From the NCBI GenBank assembly GCA_963744275.1, contig CAVUSX010000021.1, forward strand, positions 124,001-188,000: DNA of 64,000 bases. The letters run 5' to 3'. Every line of letters begins with the position of its first letter. The stretch's first letter is position 1. The notes beneath the pieces are model-generated. The model did not search any database. It saw only the letters and a list, made by a program, of their open reading frames with translations, and had not been told where the DNA came from. The position numbers were made by a program, and so were the translations under genes. The stretch is from VAZQ01 sp963744275. Lineage in GTDB: Bacteria > Pseudomonadota > Alphaproteobacteria > Rhizobiales > Xanthobacteraceae. This document shows, in pieces, positions 25,991 to 35,020 of this stretch.

Positions 25991-26569
25991 CTAGCCGCGC
26001 AAATCGTTGGTCGTATAGATCGCCACCAGCTCGATCCCCTCTTTCTTGAGGGCGTCGGCCGCGCCTTCGAGACGATCCACGATGGTGATCACCTTCGTCA
26101 CGGTGGCGCCTTGTGCCCGCACCGCCTGCACCGCCTGCATCACGGAGCCGCCGCGCGTGGTCACGTCCTCGAACAGCACCACCTTGGTATTGGGGCGGAA
26201 ATTGCCGTCGATCTTCTTGTCGGTTCCGTGGCCCTTCTTGTCCTTGCGAACCACAAATCCGTCGATGGGACGCTCATTCTGGCTGCGCATGCTGACCGCG
26301 CTCACGATCGGAACCGCGCCCAGCTCGAGACCACCGATCGAGTCCACGTCGGGATCTTCGCGCAGCATGCCGAAGATGATCTCGGCGATGAGGCTGAGAC
26401 CCTCCGGAGAGAACATCGTGGGCTTCATGTCCAGGTAGTAGTCGCTCATGGCGCCGGAGGCGAGCTTGAACGGCCCCCCCTTGGTGAGAAACGATCGCTC
26501 TTTGATGATTGCAAGCAGGCGCTCCTTCTCCTTCGAGAGAGCCGCCTGCGGCTTCGGCTGCCACAGCAT
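25991..26569 (-). CDS. pyrE: Orotate phosphoribosyltransferase (192 aa)
   Basis: Converts orotate and PRPP to OMP in pyrimidine synthesis. The PRPP-binding loop is present as VVLFEDVTTRGGSV, the flexible-loop lysines in VVRKDKKGHGTDK, and the N-terminal FKLASGAMSDYYLDMK is typical of PyrE. The ATG at 26569 gives normal length; the AAGGAG about 15 bases upstream is rather distant. Cytoplasmic. Confidence 0.93.
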   Translation of the reverse strand: MLWQPKPQAALSKEKERLLAIIKERSFLTKGGPFKLASGAMSDYYLDMKPTMFSPEGLSLIAEIIFGMLREDPDVDSIGGLELGAVPIVSAVSMRSQNERPIDGFVVRKDKKGHGTDKKIDGNFRPNTKVVLFEDVTTRGGSVMQAVQAVRAQGATVTKVITIVDRLEGAADALKKEGIELVAIYTTNDLRG

Positions 26570-26792
26570 GAAGCATCGTCCGTTCTCCTTGAATACCCGC
26601 CGCGGAGGTTTAACGCACGTGTGCCGCAGTGTCATGGACCTTTGCGCATGAGCAGGCCCAAGTGACCGAAAATGGTGCTTTTTTCCACCAAAATTGGCGC
26701 CAGACTTGGCTTTTCTCCAGCACTCCGAGGCGCCAGAGTGCGATTCGGAAGCGAATCGCCGCGACCCTCGGCCTCCGGCACCGGAACTCTCG

Positions 26793-27497
26793 ATGACACC
26801 GCTCATTTGGCCCGCCGTCATCAATGTGATCGCCTCGAATGCCGTCAAGGAGGCGCTGGCCGAGCTCGCGTCCGACTTCGAGGATGCGACCTGGCACGAG
26901 GTCGACATCGTCTGGGGCGGCACGCTCGATATCGCGCGGCGGATCGGCGCCGGCGAGGTGGTGGACATCGTCATCCTGTCGGATGCCCGCATCGACGATC
27001 TGATCCGGCAAGGCCGGCTCGCGGCCGGCAGCCGCGTCGATATTGCGCGCTCCGGCATCGGGATGGCGGTGCGCTCCGGCGCGCGGGCGCCCGACATCTC
27101 CTCGGCCGCCGCCTTCAAGGCCGCGGTGCTGGCCGCGGGCTCTATCGTGCTGTCCTCGGGGCCGAGCAGCGTCTACCTCGCCGGCCTGTTCCGGACGCTG
27201 GGCATCGCCGATGCGATCAAATCCAAAATTCACCGGATCGGCCCCGGACTGCCGGTCGGCGCGGCGGTCGCGCGTGGCGAGGGCGAGATCGGCTTCACGC
27301 AGGTGAGCGAATTGCTGTCGGCCGACGGCATCGTCTATGTCGGGCCGCTGCCGGCGCAGCTGCAGCACATCACCGTGTGGTCGGCCGGGATGCATAGCGC
27401 GGCGCCGACGCCGGATGCCGCCAGGGCGCTGATCGAATATTTGACCATGCCGCACGCGGCAGCCGTATTCAGGCGCAGCGGCATGGAGCCGGCGTGA
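26793..27497 (+). CDS. ModA-like substrate-binding protein without clear signal peptide (234 aa)
   Basis: Resembles periplasmic molybdate-type binding proteins: INVIASNAVKEALAELASDF, then VDIVWGGTLDIARRIGAGEVVDIVILSD, PVGAAVARGEGEIGFTQVSE and a C-terminal YLTMPHAAAVFRRSGMEP. The usual export signal is lacking from the ATG at 26793, and an upstream extension does not supply one. It is divergent from pyrE. It could be an exported protein with a mis-set start or a cytoplasmic regulator domain. Confidence 0.75.
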   Translation: MTPLIWPAVINVIASNAVKEALAELASDFEDATWHEVDIVWGGTLDIARRIGAGEVVDIVILSDARIDDLIRQGRLAAGSRVDIARSGIGMAVRSGARAPDISSAAAFKAAVLAAGSIVLSSGPSSVYLAGLFRTLGIADAIKSKIHRIGPGLPVGAAVARGEGEIGFTQVSELLSADGIVYVGPLPAQLQHITVWSAGMHSAAPTPDAARALIEYLTMPHAAAVFRRSGMEPA

Positions 27498-27536
27498 GGT
27501 GAGGCCTTGCGCCCTCAATGCGGCTCGCTGCGCACG

Positions 27537-27677
27537 ATGGCGGGACTTGCAAAACTGGTCTTGCGCAGGATCCTCTTCTATCCCGAGATCATGCCGGATG
27601 CGGTGAAGCTGAAATACATTCCGGCGCCGCTCACGCCGAGCCAGCTCAAGGAGCTCATCCAGGTGCCGCTGCAATAG
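27537..27677 (+). CDS. Short open frame of 46 aa, possible gene fragment
   Basis: Reads MAGLAKLVLRRILFYPEIMP and ends PLTPSQLKELIQVPLQ. The composition looks protein-like but there is no recognised domain, ribosome site or signal. It may be the 3' remnant of a lost gene. The rest of 27,498-27,885 holds nothing that I can assign. Confidence 0.25.
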   Translation: MAGLAKLVLRRILFYPEIMPDAVKLKYIPAPLTPSQLKELIQVPLQ

Positions 27678-27888
27678 CGCAAAGGCCGCGCCTCGAAATC
27701 CGCGATCAAGACGCGCCGCCGCCGCAAGCTTCCCCCGCGAAGTCGGGTTACCCGATCGTCACAAAAGGGCGATCGAAGCCGGATAAATCCGGCTGTGGTT
27801 GGGGAAGGGAGTCCATCTTGGCTCTGCCGAGGCGTAACTTGTTGCCGGGCAAGGCGCCGATGAGCGTCCAGCCTGGTGAGGCGGTGTG

Positions 27889-28698
27889 ATGACCGGCGCG
27901 ACGACCGAAAGTGCACCAACCCCCACAGGCCGCAGACGGGTCAGGGCGCTGCTGCTGAGCGACCGCATCGAGACGTCGAACCTCGAGCGCGAGGGCGTCG
28001 TCTCGACCGTTCCGCTGACCTACCGGTCCGGCAAGGACGGGCTGGTCACGGTGTTCCGCTATGGGGTCGTGGTTCTGATCGGGCTCGCGCAAGCCGAAGA
28101 GGACGAAGTGCTGGAGAGCCTGTCGGCGCGCCTCATTCGCCCGGTCGTACCGCGCGAGGAGGAGATCGCCCACATCGTCATCGTGCCCGAGAAGGACGAT
28201 CAGATTCTTCCCGGCGGCCCGATCACGCTCAAAGCGGTTACGCCCGAGCATCTGGTCGTGATCGCGGACGCGCTCTCCAAGAGCGTGGTGCTGGCGCGCG
28301 ACGAACGCGAGGTTTCGGCCGTCTTCGAGCTGGTCGAGCCGTTCGCCCGCCAGCTGGCCGAGAAGGGCCGCACCTCGGGCGGGCGCCGCGCCAATCTCAA
28401 GCACATCGGCAATGCCCTCCTGGTGCAGCACCGGGTCTCGGGCCGGGTCGCGGTCGCGGACAAGCCGGACGTGCTGTGGGATCGCCCCGATCTGGAGCGG
28501 CTCTACGCCCGGCTGGAGGACGAATACGAGCTCAAGGAGCGCGCCGAAGCCTTGACCCGCAAGCTCTCGGTCATCGCCGAGACCGCCGAGGTGCTGACCG
28601 ACATCATCGACACCCGGCGCTCGTTCCGGCTGGAGATCATCATCGTGGTCCTGATCGCGGTCGAGCTCGTGATCGCGGGCTATCAGATCTTGCGGTGA
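27889..28698 (+). CDS. RMD1/DUF155-family membrane protein (269 aa)
   Basis: Matches the RMD1/YagE family: RVRALLLSDRIETSNLEREG near the N-terminus, FRYGVVVLIGLAQAEEDEVL, then RRANLKHIGNALLVQHRVSG, LEDEYELKERAEALTRKLSV and a C-terminal transmembrane helix (IIIVVLIAVELVIAGYQIL). Members occur in mitochondria and bacteria; the bacterial role is unsettled. The ATG at 27889 follows GAGGCG; a GTG three bases earlier is equally possible. Confidence 0.85.
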   Translation: MTGATTESAPTPTGRRRVRALLLSDRIETSNLEREGVVSTVPLTYRSGKDGLVTVFRYGVVVLIGLAQAEEDEVLESLSARLIRPVVPREEEIAHIVIVPEKDDQILPGGPITLKAVTPEHLVVIADALSKSVVLARDEREVSAVFELVEPFARQLAEKGRTSGGRRANLKHIGNALLVQHRVSGRVAVADKPDVLWDRPDLERLYARLEDEYELKERAEALTRKLSVIAETAEVLTDIIDTRRSFRLEIIIVVLIAVELVIAGYQILR

Positions 28699-28715
28699 GG
28701 GTCAGCGTGGAAACC

Positions 28716-28852
28716 GTAGGATGGGTTGAGCTCTTGCGAAACCCATCGGCGGTGGTGATGGGTTTCGCATAGCCCGCGAAGAGCATCAGGGCGTTTACGC
28801 CCGTCTTCGCGGGCTATGGCGTAAACGCCCTAATGAGCTCAACCCATCCTAC
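28716..28852. repeat. Palindromic repeat (GTAGGATGGGTTGAGC type) with nested GGGCGTTTACGCCC element
   Basis: Outer arms GTAGGATGGGTTGAGCTC and GAGCTCAACCCATCCTAC are exact reverse complements. Nested inside is AGGGCGTTTACGCCCGTCTT with a downstream GGGCTATGG (28784-28817). A relative of the outer type is at 32,977-33,103; nested-type copies lie at 37,821-37,850, 48,186-48,216 (inverted) and 59,858-59,890. Confidence 0.8.
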
Positions 28853-28871
28853 AAATCCCGGGCGCGATCTC

Positions 28872-29054
28872 TCAATAGTGGAACATCCGGCCTTGCGGGC
28901 GGCCGAGCTTTTCGCCGGTGAGGGACTGGATGAACGCGGTCAGATCATCGGAATAGCTGTAGGCCATGCCGGCGATCACCAGCCCGAGCGCAACCAGCGC
29001 GGCCAGGATCAACCGCCGGTCTCGGCTCGATCCGTGACCGTTCGGATCGTCCAT
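28872..29054 (-). CDS. Small single-pass membrane protein (60 aa)
   Basis: MDDPNGHGSSRDRRLILAAL opens a basic segment and a transmembrane helix (ILAALVALGLVIAGMAY), followed by DDLTAFIQSL and a GRP-rich tail. The type is common in alphaproteobacteria but uncharacterised. It lies 39 bp after the next small gene on the same strand, so they are probably co-transcribed. Confidence 0.6.
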   Translation of the reverse strand: MDDPNGHGSSRDRRLILAALVALGLVIAGMAYSYSDDLTAFIQSLTGEKLGRPQGRMFHY

Positions 29055-29093
29055 CTGGGCGTGCTCTATTCCGAAAATCCAAAGGCCGGGATT

Positions 29094-29306
29094 TCACCCG
29101 GTCTTGGGGTGGCTCGGGATCAACGGCGCGAGCGGATCATAGAGCCGATAATGCTGATGCCGCCTGATGGCCAAGTCGAGGCCGCTGCCAGCGGAATGCG
29201 CGATGCCGGAAACATGCGGGCCCGGCTGGCCGCTCCACGCATCCGCCGCGACCTGCGCCACAGGTATCGATAAGAGCGCGACAAACAGCGCGATGACCCA
29301 CTTCAT
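29094..29306 (-). CDS. Small exported protein (70 aa)
   Basis: Signal peptide MKWVIALFVALLSIPVAQVA followed by a short polar region ending PLIPSHPKTG. The ATG at 29306 has AGGAAA upstream; a 12-codon upstream extension is rejected because it would precede the signal. Function unknown. Confidence 0.5.
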   Translation of the reverse strand: MKWVIALFVALLSIPVAQVAADAWSGQPGPHVSGIAHSAGSGLDLAIRRHQHYRLYDPLAPLIPSHPKTG

Positions 29307-29665
29307 ACGTTTCCTGCCCGGTCTGTTGTTTTTGTTGCCCACACATATAGGCGCATTTGCTTATGACACATAGAGGCAAGCCGCAACGAGGGCAAGATTC
29401 CAGGAAAGATTTCGCAGGTGCCTCATGAACGCGAACCGCTGGTTAATGTCACATTCAGGTGAAAACTCACTTTCAGGCGAGACGCGTCATGCTGCGCTGC
29501 GAAAAACCCGTCCGCTCACTTCGCCCATGCGAAGGCGCGTGGTCGACACGGTTGCCGCCGTATCTGAGGCGTTGCATAAATGCCGATGAGCAACTTGCTC
29601 GAGGACCGAAGTCAAAGCCGCGATCAAGAGCACCGCCGCGGCGATCGCCGGCCGGAGAAAAATCC
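29307..29665. other. Intergenic region without assigned genes
   Basis: Divergent promoters for the small exported gene and the Bug receptor should lie here. The AT-richest part is near 29,330-29,400. No RNA gene or repeat is recognised. Confidence 0.4.
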
Positions 29666-30706
29666 ATGTCAGGTGCAGCCGCCAAGGGATTTCGGGTCGC
29701 GCTGACGGGCGCGGCGCTCATGACATTCGGGCCGGCCGCTGCCGCCGATGAAGCCGCCGATTTCTACCGCGGCCGGACCATCACGGTGATCGTCGGCTTC
29801 GGGGCGGGCGGCGGCTACGACCTCTATGCCCGCTTGCTCGCCCATTATCTCGGCAACCACATCGCCGGCCAGCCCAATGTCGTGGTGCAGAACATGGAGG
29901 GGGCGGGCAGCGTGCGGGCCGCGAACTACGTCTATTCGGTGGCGCCGAAGGACGGCACCGTGATCGCGGCGGTCAATCAGAACATGCCGATGTACCAGAT
30001 GCTCGGCGGCGCCGGCGCGCAGTTCAATGCCGCCGACATCAATTGGCTGGGCAGCATGGCCTCCTCCAACGGCACGCTCTACACGTGGTACCAGTCCGGC
30101 ATCCGGACGCTCGAGGACGCCAAGGCGCGCGACGTGCTGCTCGGCGGCGCCGGCACGACCTCCGATTCCTACATCTACCCGACCCTGCTCAACGGCCTCT
30201 TGGGCACCCGCTTCAAGGTGATCAACGGCTATGCGGGCACCAAGGAAATCCATCTGGCGCTGGAGCGCGGGGAGGTGATGGGACGCGGCGGCAACACCTG
30301 GGCGAGCCTGATAAGCAGCAATCAGGATTGGGTCGACCAGAAGAAGATCAACATCCTGGTCCAGATCGGCTTCAAGCCGGAGCCGGAGATCACGCAAGTG
30401 CCGCTGCTCATCGACCTGGTGCAGAGCCCGCCCGACAAGCAGATCGCCACCGTGGTCACGCTGCCGACCGCGCTCGGCTATACCAATTGGCTCGCCCCGG
30501 AAGTCCCGGCCGGACGGATGAAGCTCTTGCGCGAGGCCTATGACGCCACCCTGCGGGACAAGGCGTTCCTCGCCGAGGCGGCCCAGCACGCCATGATGAT
30601 CCGCCCGCAGACCGGCCCCGAGATCGCAGCCCTGATCAAGCAAGCCGCGGCCGTGCCCAAGCCGGTACTGGAGCGCACCGCGCAACTGCTGGGCTGGCAG
30701 AAGTAG
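29666..30706 (+). CDS. Bug/TctC-like substrate-binding protein (346 aa)
   Basis: Signal peptide (MSGAAAKGFRVALTGAALMT...) then ADFYRGRTITVIVGFGAGGG, VVVQNMEGAGSVRAANYVYS and GYAGTKEIHLALERGEV, the marks of the tripartite tricarboxylate receptor family in its longer, DFYRGK-type branch. The ATG at 29666 has GGAG upstream. It is an orphan receptor, similar to those at 35,021 and 62,545. Ligand unknown. Confidence 0.9.
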   Translation: MSGAAAKGFRVALTGAALMTFGPAAAADEAADFYRGRTITVIVGFGAGGGYDLYARLLAHYLGNHIAGQPNVVVQNMEGAGSVRAANYVYSVAPKDGTVIAAVNQNMPMYQMLGGAGAQFNAADINWLGSMASSNGTLYTWYQSGIRTLEDAKARDVLLGGAGTTSDSYIYPTLLNGLLGTRFKVINGYAGTKEIHLALERGEVMGRGGNTWASLISSNQDWVDQKKINILVQIGFKPEPEITQVPLLIDLVQSPPDKQIATVVTLPTALGYTNWLAPEVPAGRMKLLREAYDATLRDKAFLAEAAQHAMMIRPQTGPEIAALIKQAAAVPKPVLERTAQLLGWQK

Positions 30707-30722
30707 GATTTCACCTCGGCCT

Positions 30723-30878
30723 GTAGGGTGGGCAAAATCGCCGGGAATGGTCAAAAGGCTGGCGCAGAGCTGAAGGCGATTTTGCCCACGCGACAAGCGG
30801 CGAGGCCCGGGCCGCGTGGGCATTGCGCGCACTGGCGCAAAATCATGATGCACTGAGCAGGCGCAATGCCCACCCTAC
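30723..30878. repeat. Palindromic repeat (GTAGGGTGGGCA type)
   Basis: Outer arms GTAGGGTGGGCA and TGCCCACCCTAC, with internal AAAATCGCC/GGCGATTTT and CAATGCCC-type repeats. It separates the convergent Bug and outer-membrane lipoprotein genes. Confidence 0.75.
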
Positions 30879-30897
30879 GGCTATGCCGAGACCTGCC

Positions 30898-32376
30898 TCA
30901 ATGCGGCGGCGCGGCCGCGCTCGCGACCCGGTCCGGCGGCGCCCAGCCGCCGCCGAGCGCCTGGAACAGAGCCACCGCCGCCAACAGCCGGGTGAGCTGC
31001 ACCCGCACCAGGGAATCCTCGGCCTGGAACAAGGTCTGCTCGGTCTGCAGCAGCGTGACCAGGTTTACGGTGCCTTCGCGCAACTGCTGCTCGGAGAGGT
31101 AGAACGCCATCTGCGAGGCGAGCACGGCCTCACGCTGATATTTCTCCTGCAGGCTGGTCTGCTCGAGCGCGACCAGCGCCTTCTCGACATCGGAGAAGGC
31201 CGACAGCACGTCCTTGCGATAGGTCTGCAGGGCTTCCTCCCGCACCCCGAGCTGCTTCTGGAGCTGGCCTTCCAGCAAGAAGCCGTCGAACACCGGCTGG
31301 GTGAGGCCGGCGGCCGCCGTGTAGAACCAGGCGCCGGGGCCGAACAGGGTCTTCAAGGCCGCGCTCTGGAATCCGCCTTCGGCCGTCAACGTGATGTTGG
31401 GAAAGAAGGCGGCGCGGGCGGACTGGACATTGTAGTTGCCGGCGGCGAGCAGCGCCTCGGCCTGCCGCAGGTCGGGCCGTTGGTCGAGCAGCTCCGAGGG
31501 CAGACCGGGGGTCACACGCGGAACCGAGACCTGCATCATGCTGCCGCCGCGCGCGACGTAGCGCTCCGGCGCCCGCCCGATCAAAACCGCGAGCGCGGCC
31601 AAATTCTGTTGCAGCGTCTGCTCGACCGGCGGGATCTCCGCCCGCAGGGTCGCCACCACGCTCTGCTGCTGGGCCACGTTGACCTGCGACACCGTGCCGG
31701 CGCCGAACTGCTGATTGATCAAATCGAGGATGCGGCTGGAATCATCGACGTCCTTGCGCAAGATCCGCAGCTCGTCCTGGGCACCCAGGATGTTAAAATA
31801 GGTGGTGGCAACGGTGGTGATGGTGGTGAGGGTGACGACCTCGCGATTGTAGCGGCTGGCGGTGGCCGTCTCCTCCTCGGCGACCAACGTCGCCTGGTTC
31901 TTGCCCCAGAAGTCGAGCACATAGCTCGCGCTCAAAGAATTCGAGAATTGCCGGCTGGTGCCTCCGCCACTTCCGCTGCCGGTCGCGGACGAGGACTTCG
32001 AGACCTGTGCGTTGGCGTTGTAGTCGATAGAGGGAAACAGCGGCGCGCCGCTGATCTGCACCTGCGCGTCGGCCTGCTTGAGCTGCGCAATCGCGATCGC
32101 AATGTCGAGATTATGGGCCTGGGCATTCTCGATCAGGCTGACCAGCTCGCGCGATCGGAAGCCGCGCCACCAGTCGAGCTTGGGCACGGCGGCATCGGCG
32201 GCCCCGTGCGGGGCGCGATACTTGCCGGGAGTATCGAGGGCGAGGTCGGGCTTCACGGACTCGAGCGTGCACCCGGACAAGATGTGGATAACGCAAAAAA
32301 CGCCGCCAATCGCGGCCAAGCGGCCCCGGGTGCCGATCACGCGACGCCACGCAAATTCCGGCCGATCCCGACGCAT
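30898..32376 (-). CDS. NodT-family efflux outer-membrane lipoprotein (492 aa)
   Basis: TolC-like channel of RND efflux pumps. The N-terminus carries a lipobox with C36 in ILSGC, so it is a lipoprotein. DWWRGFRSRELVSLIENAQA, LFPSIDYNANAQV, NSLSASYVLDFWGK and LLDQRPDLRQAEALLAA are family signatures. The ATG at 32376 follows GGGGGAG. No RND or membrane-fusion gene is adjacent, so it must work with partners encoded elsewhere. Confidence 0.93.
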   Translation of the reverse strand: MRRDRPEFAWRRVIGTRGRLAAIGGVFCVIHILSGCTLESVKPDLALDTPGKYRAPHGAADAAVPKLDWWRGFRSRELVSLIENAQAHNLDIAIAIAQLKQADAQVQISGAPLFPSIDYNANAQVSKSSSATGSGSGGGTSRQFSNSLSASYVLDFWGKNQATLVAEEETATASRYNREVVTLTTITTVATTYFNILGAQDELRILRKDVDDSSRILDLINQQFGAGTVSQVNVAQQQSVVATLRAEIPPVEQTLQQNLAALAVLIGRAPERYVARGGSMMQVSVPRVTPGLPSELLDQRPDLRQAEALLAAGNYNVQSARAAFFPNITLTAEGGFQSAALKTLFGPGAWFYTAAAGLTQPVFDGFLLEGQLQKQLGVREEALQTYRKDVLSAFSDVEKALVALEQTSLQEKYQREAVLASQMAFYLSEQQLREGTVNLVTLLQTEQTLFQAEDSLVRVQLTRLLAAVALFQALGGGWAPPDRVASAAAPPH

Positions 32377-32519
32377 CTGAACGAACTCCCCCGTTTTCCG
32401 CTACCTTACGCCACAAAGCGCGGCCAACGCCCCGTCACCCCTGCCCCCCAACCTTGCGGTCAATTTCGCCCACAGGCAATGGGTATTCGTGCCGAGGGGA
32501 ACGGGAAAAAGGGCGGATA

Positions 32520-32587
32520 GGGGGTCGGCGAATAGCGCAGGAGAGACCGGGAAGCCGAGCCCCCATGCGCCATTCGCTATTCGCCAT
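32520..32587. repeat. Short inverted repeat (GGCGAATAGCG type), copy 2
   Basis: GGCGAATAGCG at the left and CGCCATTCGCTATTCGCC at the right; a shorter version of the element at 6,905-7,016. Confidence 0.55.
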
Positions 32588-32950
32588 TCAGCGCGTGAGG
32601 CCCTTGGCGGCGAGCTCGTCGAGATAGTCCTGCCAATAGGCTTCCCGATTGCGGCCGAGCGTCAAGAGATAGTCCCAGCTGTAGATGCCGGTCGAATGCA
32701 TGTCGTCGAATACCGGGCGCACCGCGTAATTGCCGATGGTCTTGAGCTCCAGGATGGCGACGTCGCGCTTGCCCGGAACCGTCTTGCGCTCGTCCGGCGC
32801 GTGGCCCTGCACCTCGGCGCTCGGGCTGCGCACCCGCAGATACTCGGCGGCGAGATCGAAGCGCTCGCCGTTGTCGAACGCGATGGTGAGCGTCTTGCGG
32901 TCCTTGTGCAGCCGCAGCTGCGTCGGCCACGGCGATGCGGCGTCGGTCAT
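32588..32950 (-). CDS. DUF971 (gamma-butyrobetaine hydroxylase-like N-terminal) protein (120 aa)
   Basis: Small protein with PTQLRLHKDRKTLTIAFDNG at the start, YLRVRSPSAEVQGH, and the closing GIYSWDYLLTLGRNREAYWQ, all typical of DUF971. Family members are linked to Fe-S cluster or metal handling. The ATG at 32950 fits the family length. Cytoplasmic. Confidence 0.88.
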   Translation of the reverse strand: MTDAASPWPTQLRLHKDRKTLTIAFDNGERFDLAAEYLRVRSPSAEVQGHAPDERKTVPGKRDVAILELKTIGNYAVRPVFDDMHSTGIYSWDYLLTLGRNREAYWQDYLDELAAKGLTR

Positions 32951-32976
32951 GGGGGCGTTCCCGAATGGCCGTGATT

Positions 32977-33103
32977 GTAGGATGGGTTGAGCGCTTGCGA
33001 AACCCGTCGGCCCATGCTCGCAATTGAAACTCGGCCGGTGGGTTACGGCGCCATCGCCGCCGAGGACTTCATCAAGGTCCGTGCGGCGCCTAACCCACCC
33101 TAC
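32977..33103. repeat. Palindromic repeat (GTAGGATGGGTTGAGC type), diverged copy
   Basis: Begins GTAGGATGGGTTGAGCGCTT and closes with CTAACCCACCCTAC. Relative of the element at 28,716-28,852. Confidence 0.65.
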
Positions 33104-33123
33104 CCTTGACCTCCGCGCCGCTC

Positions 33124-34897
33124 TCAATACCCCGTCTCGCGGTGGCCGAGCGCCGAGATGGCGGCCCGCTCCGGCGGCGGGTCGACATGGAAATCGATCA
33201 CGCAGACGCCGCCCTTCTTGAGGATGGCGACGCCCTTCTCCAGCGCCGCCTTGACGTCGGAGGCCTTGGTCACCGGGCCGATGCCGACGGCGCCTTGCGC
33301 CTCGGCCAGCTTGGCGATGTCGGGCGTGGGGTTCTCCATGCGCAGGCCGATCCAGCGGTTCTTGGCCTCGCGCCCGCGCGTGCGCGCGACCGTGTCCTGG
33401 TGCAGCTCGTCATTGAAGTAGGAGCGATTGTTGTTGATCAGGATCAGGAGCGGGATGCGGTGGCGCGCGGCGGTCCAGATCGCGGTCGCCCCCATGCAGA
33501 AATCGCCGTCGCCCAGCATCGAGACCGCGTAGCGGCCCTGCTCGTAGAGCCCGACCGCGGCGCCGACCGAAAGGCCGGGCCCGGAGCCGAGCCCGCCGCC
33601 GCCGTCCTTGCCCAGATAGGTCATGCCGCTCTCGATCGGCCAGATATCGAACGGCCAGCCGCGGCCGAGCGTGCAGAAGCTCACCTTGTCGGGATCGTTG
33701 AACTCGGCGCGCAGCGTCGAGGCGATCTGCTCCATGGTGATCATGCCGCTGTCGGCGCCGCGCGCCTTGGCGGGCTGGCGCGCCTTCCAGGGCGCCTTGG
33801 CGCCGCCCTTGCCGAGCGCTTCGACCAATTCGGCCACCACCGCATCGCCGGTGGTCGCCATCGCGACGTCCACGGTCGGCAGCGCCTGGTACTCCATGTT
33901 GGCGCCGGTGTGCAGGTTCTGATCGAGCGTGGCGCTGATCACCTTGGCGCCGACCTTGCCGACATTGCGGGCCTGGCGCAGCGCGCCGCCCAGATCCATC
34001 CAGTCGAGCGCCAGGATGACGTCGGCCTCGCATACCAGCTCGCGCGCCGGCTTGGGCAGCACGTTGAACGGAGGCATGTAATGCGCCGGATGATCGCTCG
34101 GGAACATGGCGCCCTGCTTGAGATCGGTGAGCACGCAGGCGCCCAGCCGCTCGGCGAGCGCGATGCGCGGCTGCCAGAACGGCGCGCTGCGCGAGCCGCG
34201 TCCGAACATGATCAGCGGCCGCTGCGCGCCCTTGAGGAGCGCCACCGCCTGCATCGACCGATTCCTTGGCGGGACGCGGCGCCGCCGGCGGCTTGAAGCG
34301 CGCCAGGTCGGGCCATTCGGGCTCCTTGTCGAGGCGGGATTCCTGCAAGCCGGCGTCGAGGCAGATATAGACCGGCGCGGTCGGAAACGAGCGCGTGGCC
34401 AGATTGGCCCGCGTCATCGATTCCACCAGCGCCGGCGCCGAGGTCGGCTGATCGTCCCATTTGATGATGGAGCGGATGAAGGCGCCCTGATCGCGCGAGG
34501 TATGGATCCAGTCGATCCAGGGGCGGCGCTTCTCGGCATCGACCGGGCCGGTGGCGCCGAGCACCATCATGGGCACGCGGTCGCACCAGGCGTTGAACAG
34601 ACCCATCATGCCGTGCAGGAGGCCCACATTGCTGTGCAGCACGCAGCCCATGGGCTCGCCGGTCGCCTTGGCGTAGCCGTGCGCGATCGCGACCGAGTGG
34701 TCCTCATGCAGGCACAACAGGATGCCGGGATTTTCATTGCCCAGATGATTGACCAGGCTGTCGTGCAACCCGCGATAGCTCGCGCCCGGATTGAGGCTGA
34801 GATAACGGATGCCGCAGCGCCGCAGCATCTGGGCCGCGATGTCGCTGCCCCAAGCGACCTTGTCGTCGGGCTTTCCTTCCGGCTTATCCAACAGCAT
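33124..34897 (-). CDS. Thiamine-pyrophosphate-dependent acetolactate synthase-like enzyme, frameshifted
   Basis: Member of the acetolactate synthase/benzoylformate decarboxylase superfamily. The N-terminal Pyr domain has NPGASYRGLHDSL, GILLCLHEDHSVAIAHGYAK (with the catalytic-type Glu) and HSNVGLLHGMMG. The central domain contains GAQRPLIMFGRGSR. The C-terminal PP domain has the TPP motif MLGDGDFCMG...INNNRS. The frame breaks near 34,250-34,262 (ESVD in one frame, then MQAVALLKGA in the next); removing one base restores about 590 residues. The ATG at 34897 with GAGGGG is preferred over an upstream GTG. Substrate unknown; it is grouped with a Bug receptor and a cupin. Confidence 0.85.
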
Positions 34898-34932
34898 TTG
34901 CACCCCTCACTGACGGCGAGATTTCTGCTCCT

Positions 34933-35006
34933 GTAGCCCGCATGGAGCGCAAGCGCAATGCGGGAGGGGCGGTCCCGGATTACGCAAGCAGCTCCATCCG
35001 GGCTAC
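34933..35006. repeat. Dispersed repeat (GTAGCCCGCATGGAGCG type)
   Basis: A palindromic unit with ends GTAGCCCGCATGGAGCGC and GCTCCATCCGGGCTAC. Other copies are at 36,971-37,024 (half unit), 37,671-37,740, 61,677-61,751 and 63,668-63,774. This interspersed REP-type sequence is frequent in Bradyrhizobium-like genomes. Confidence 0.85.
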
Positions 35007-35020
35007 GGCGCGTCACGGTT

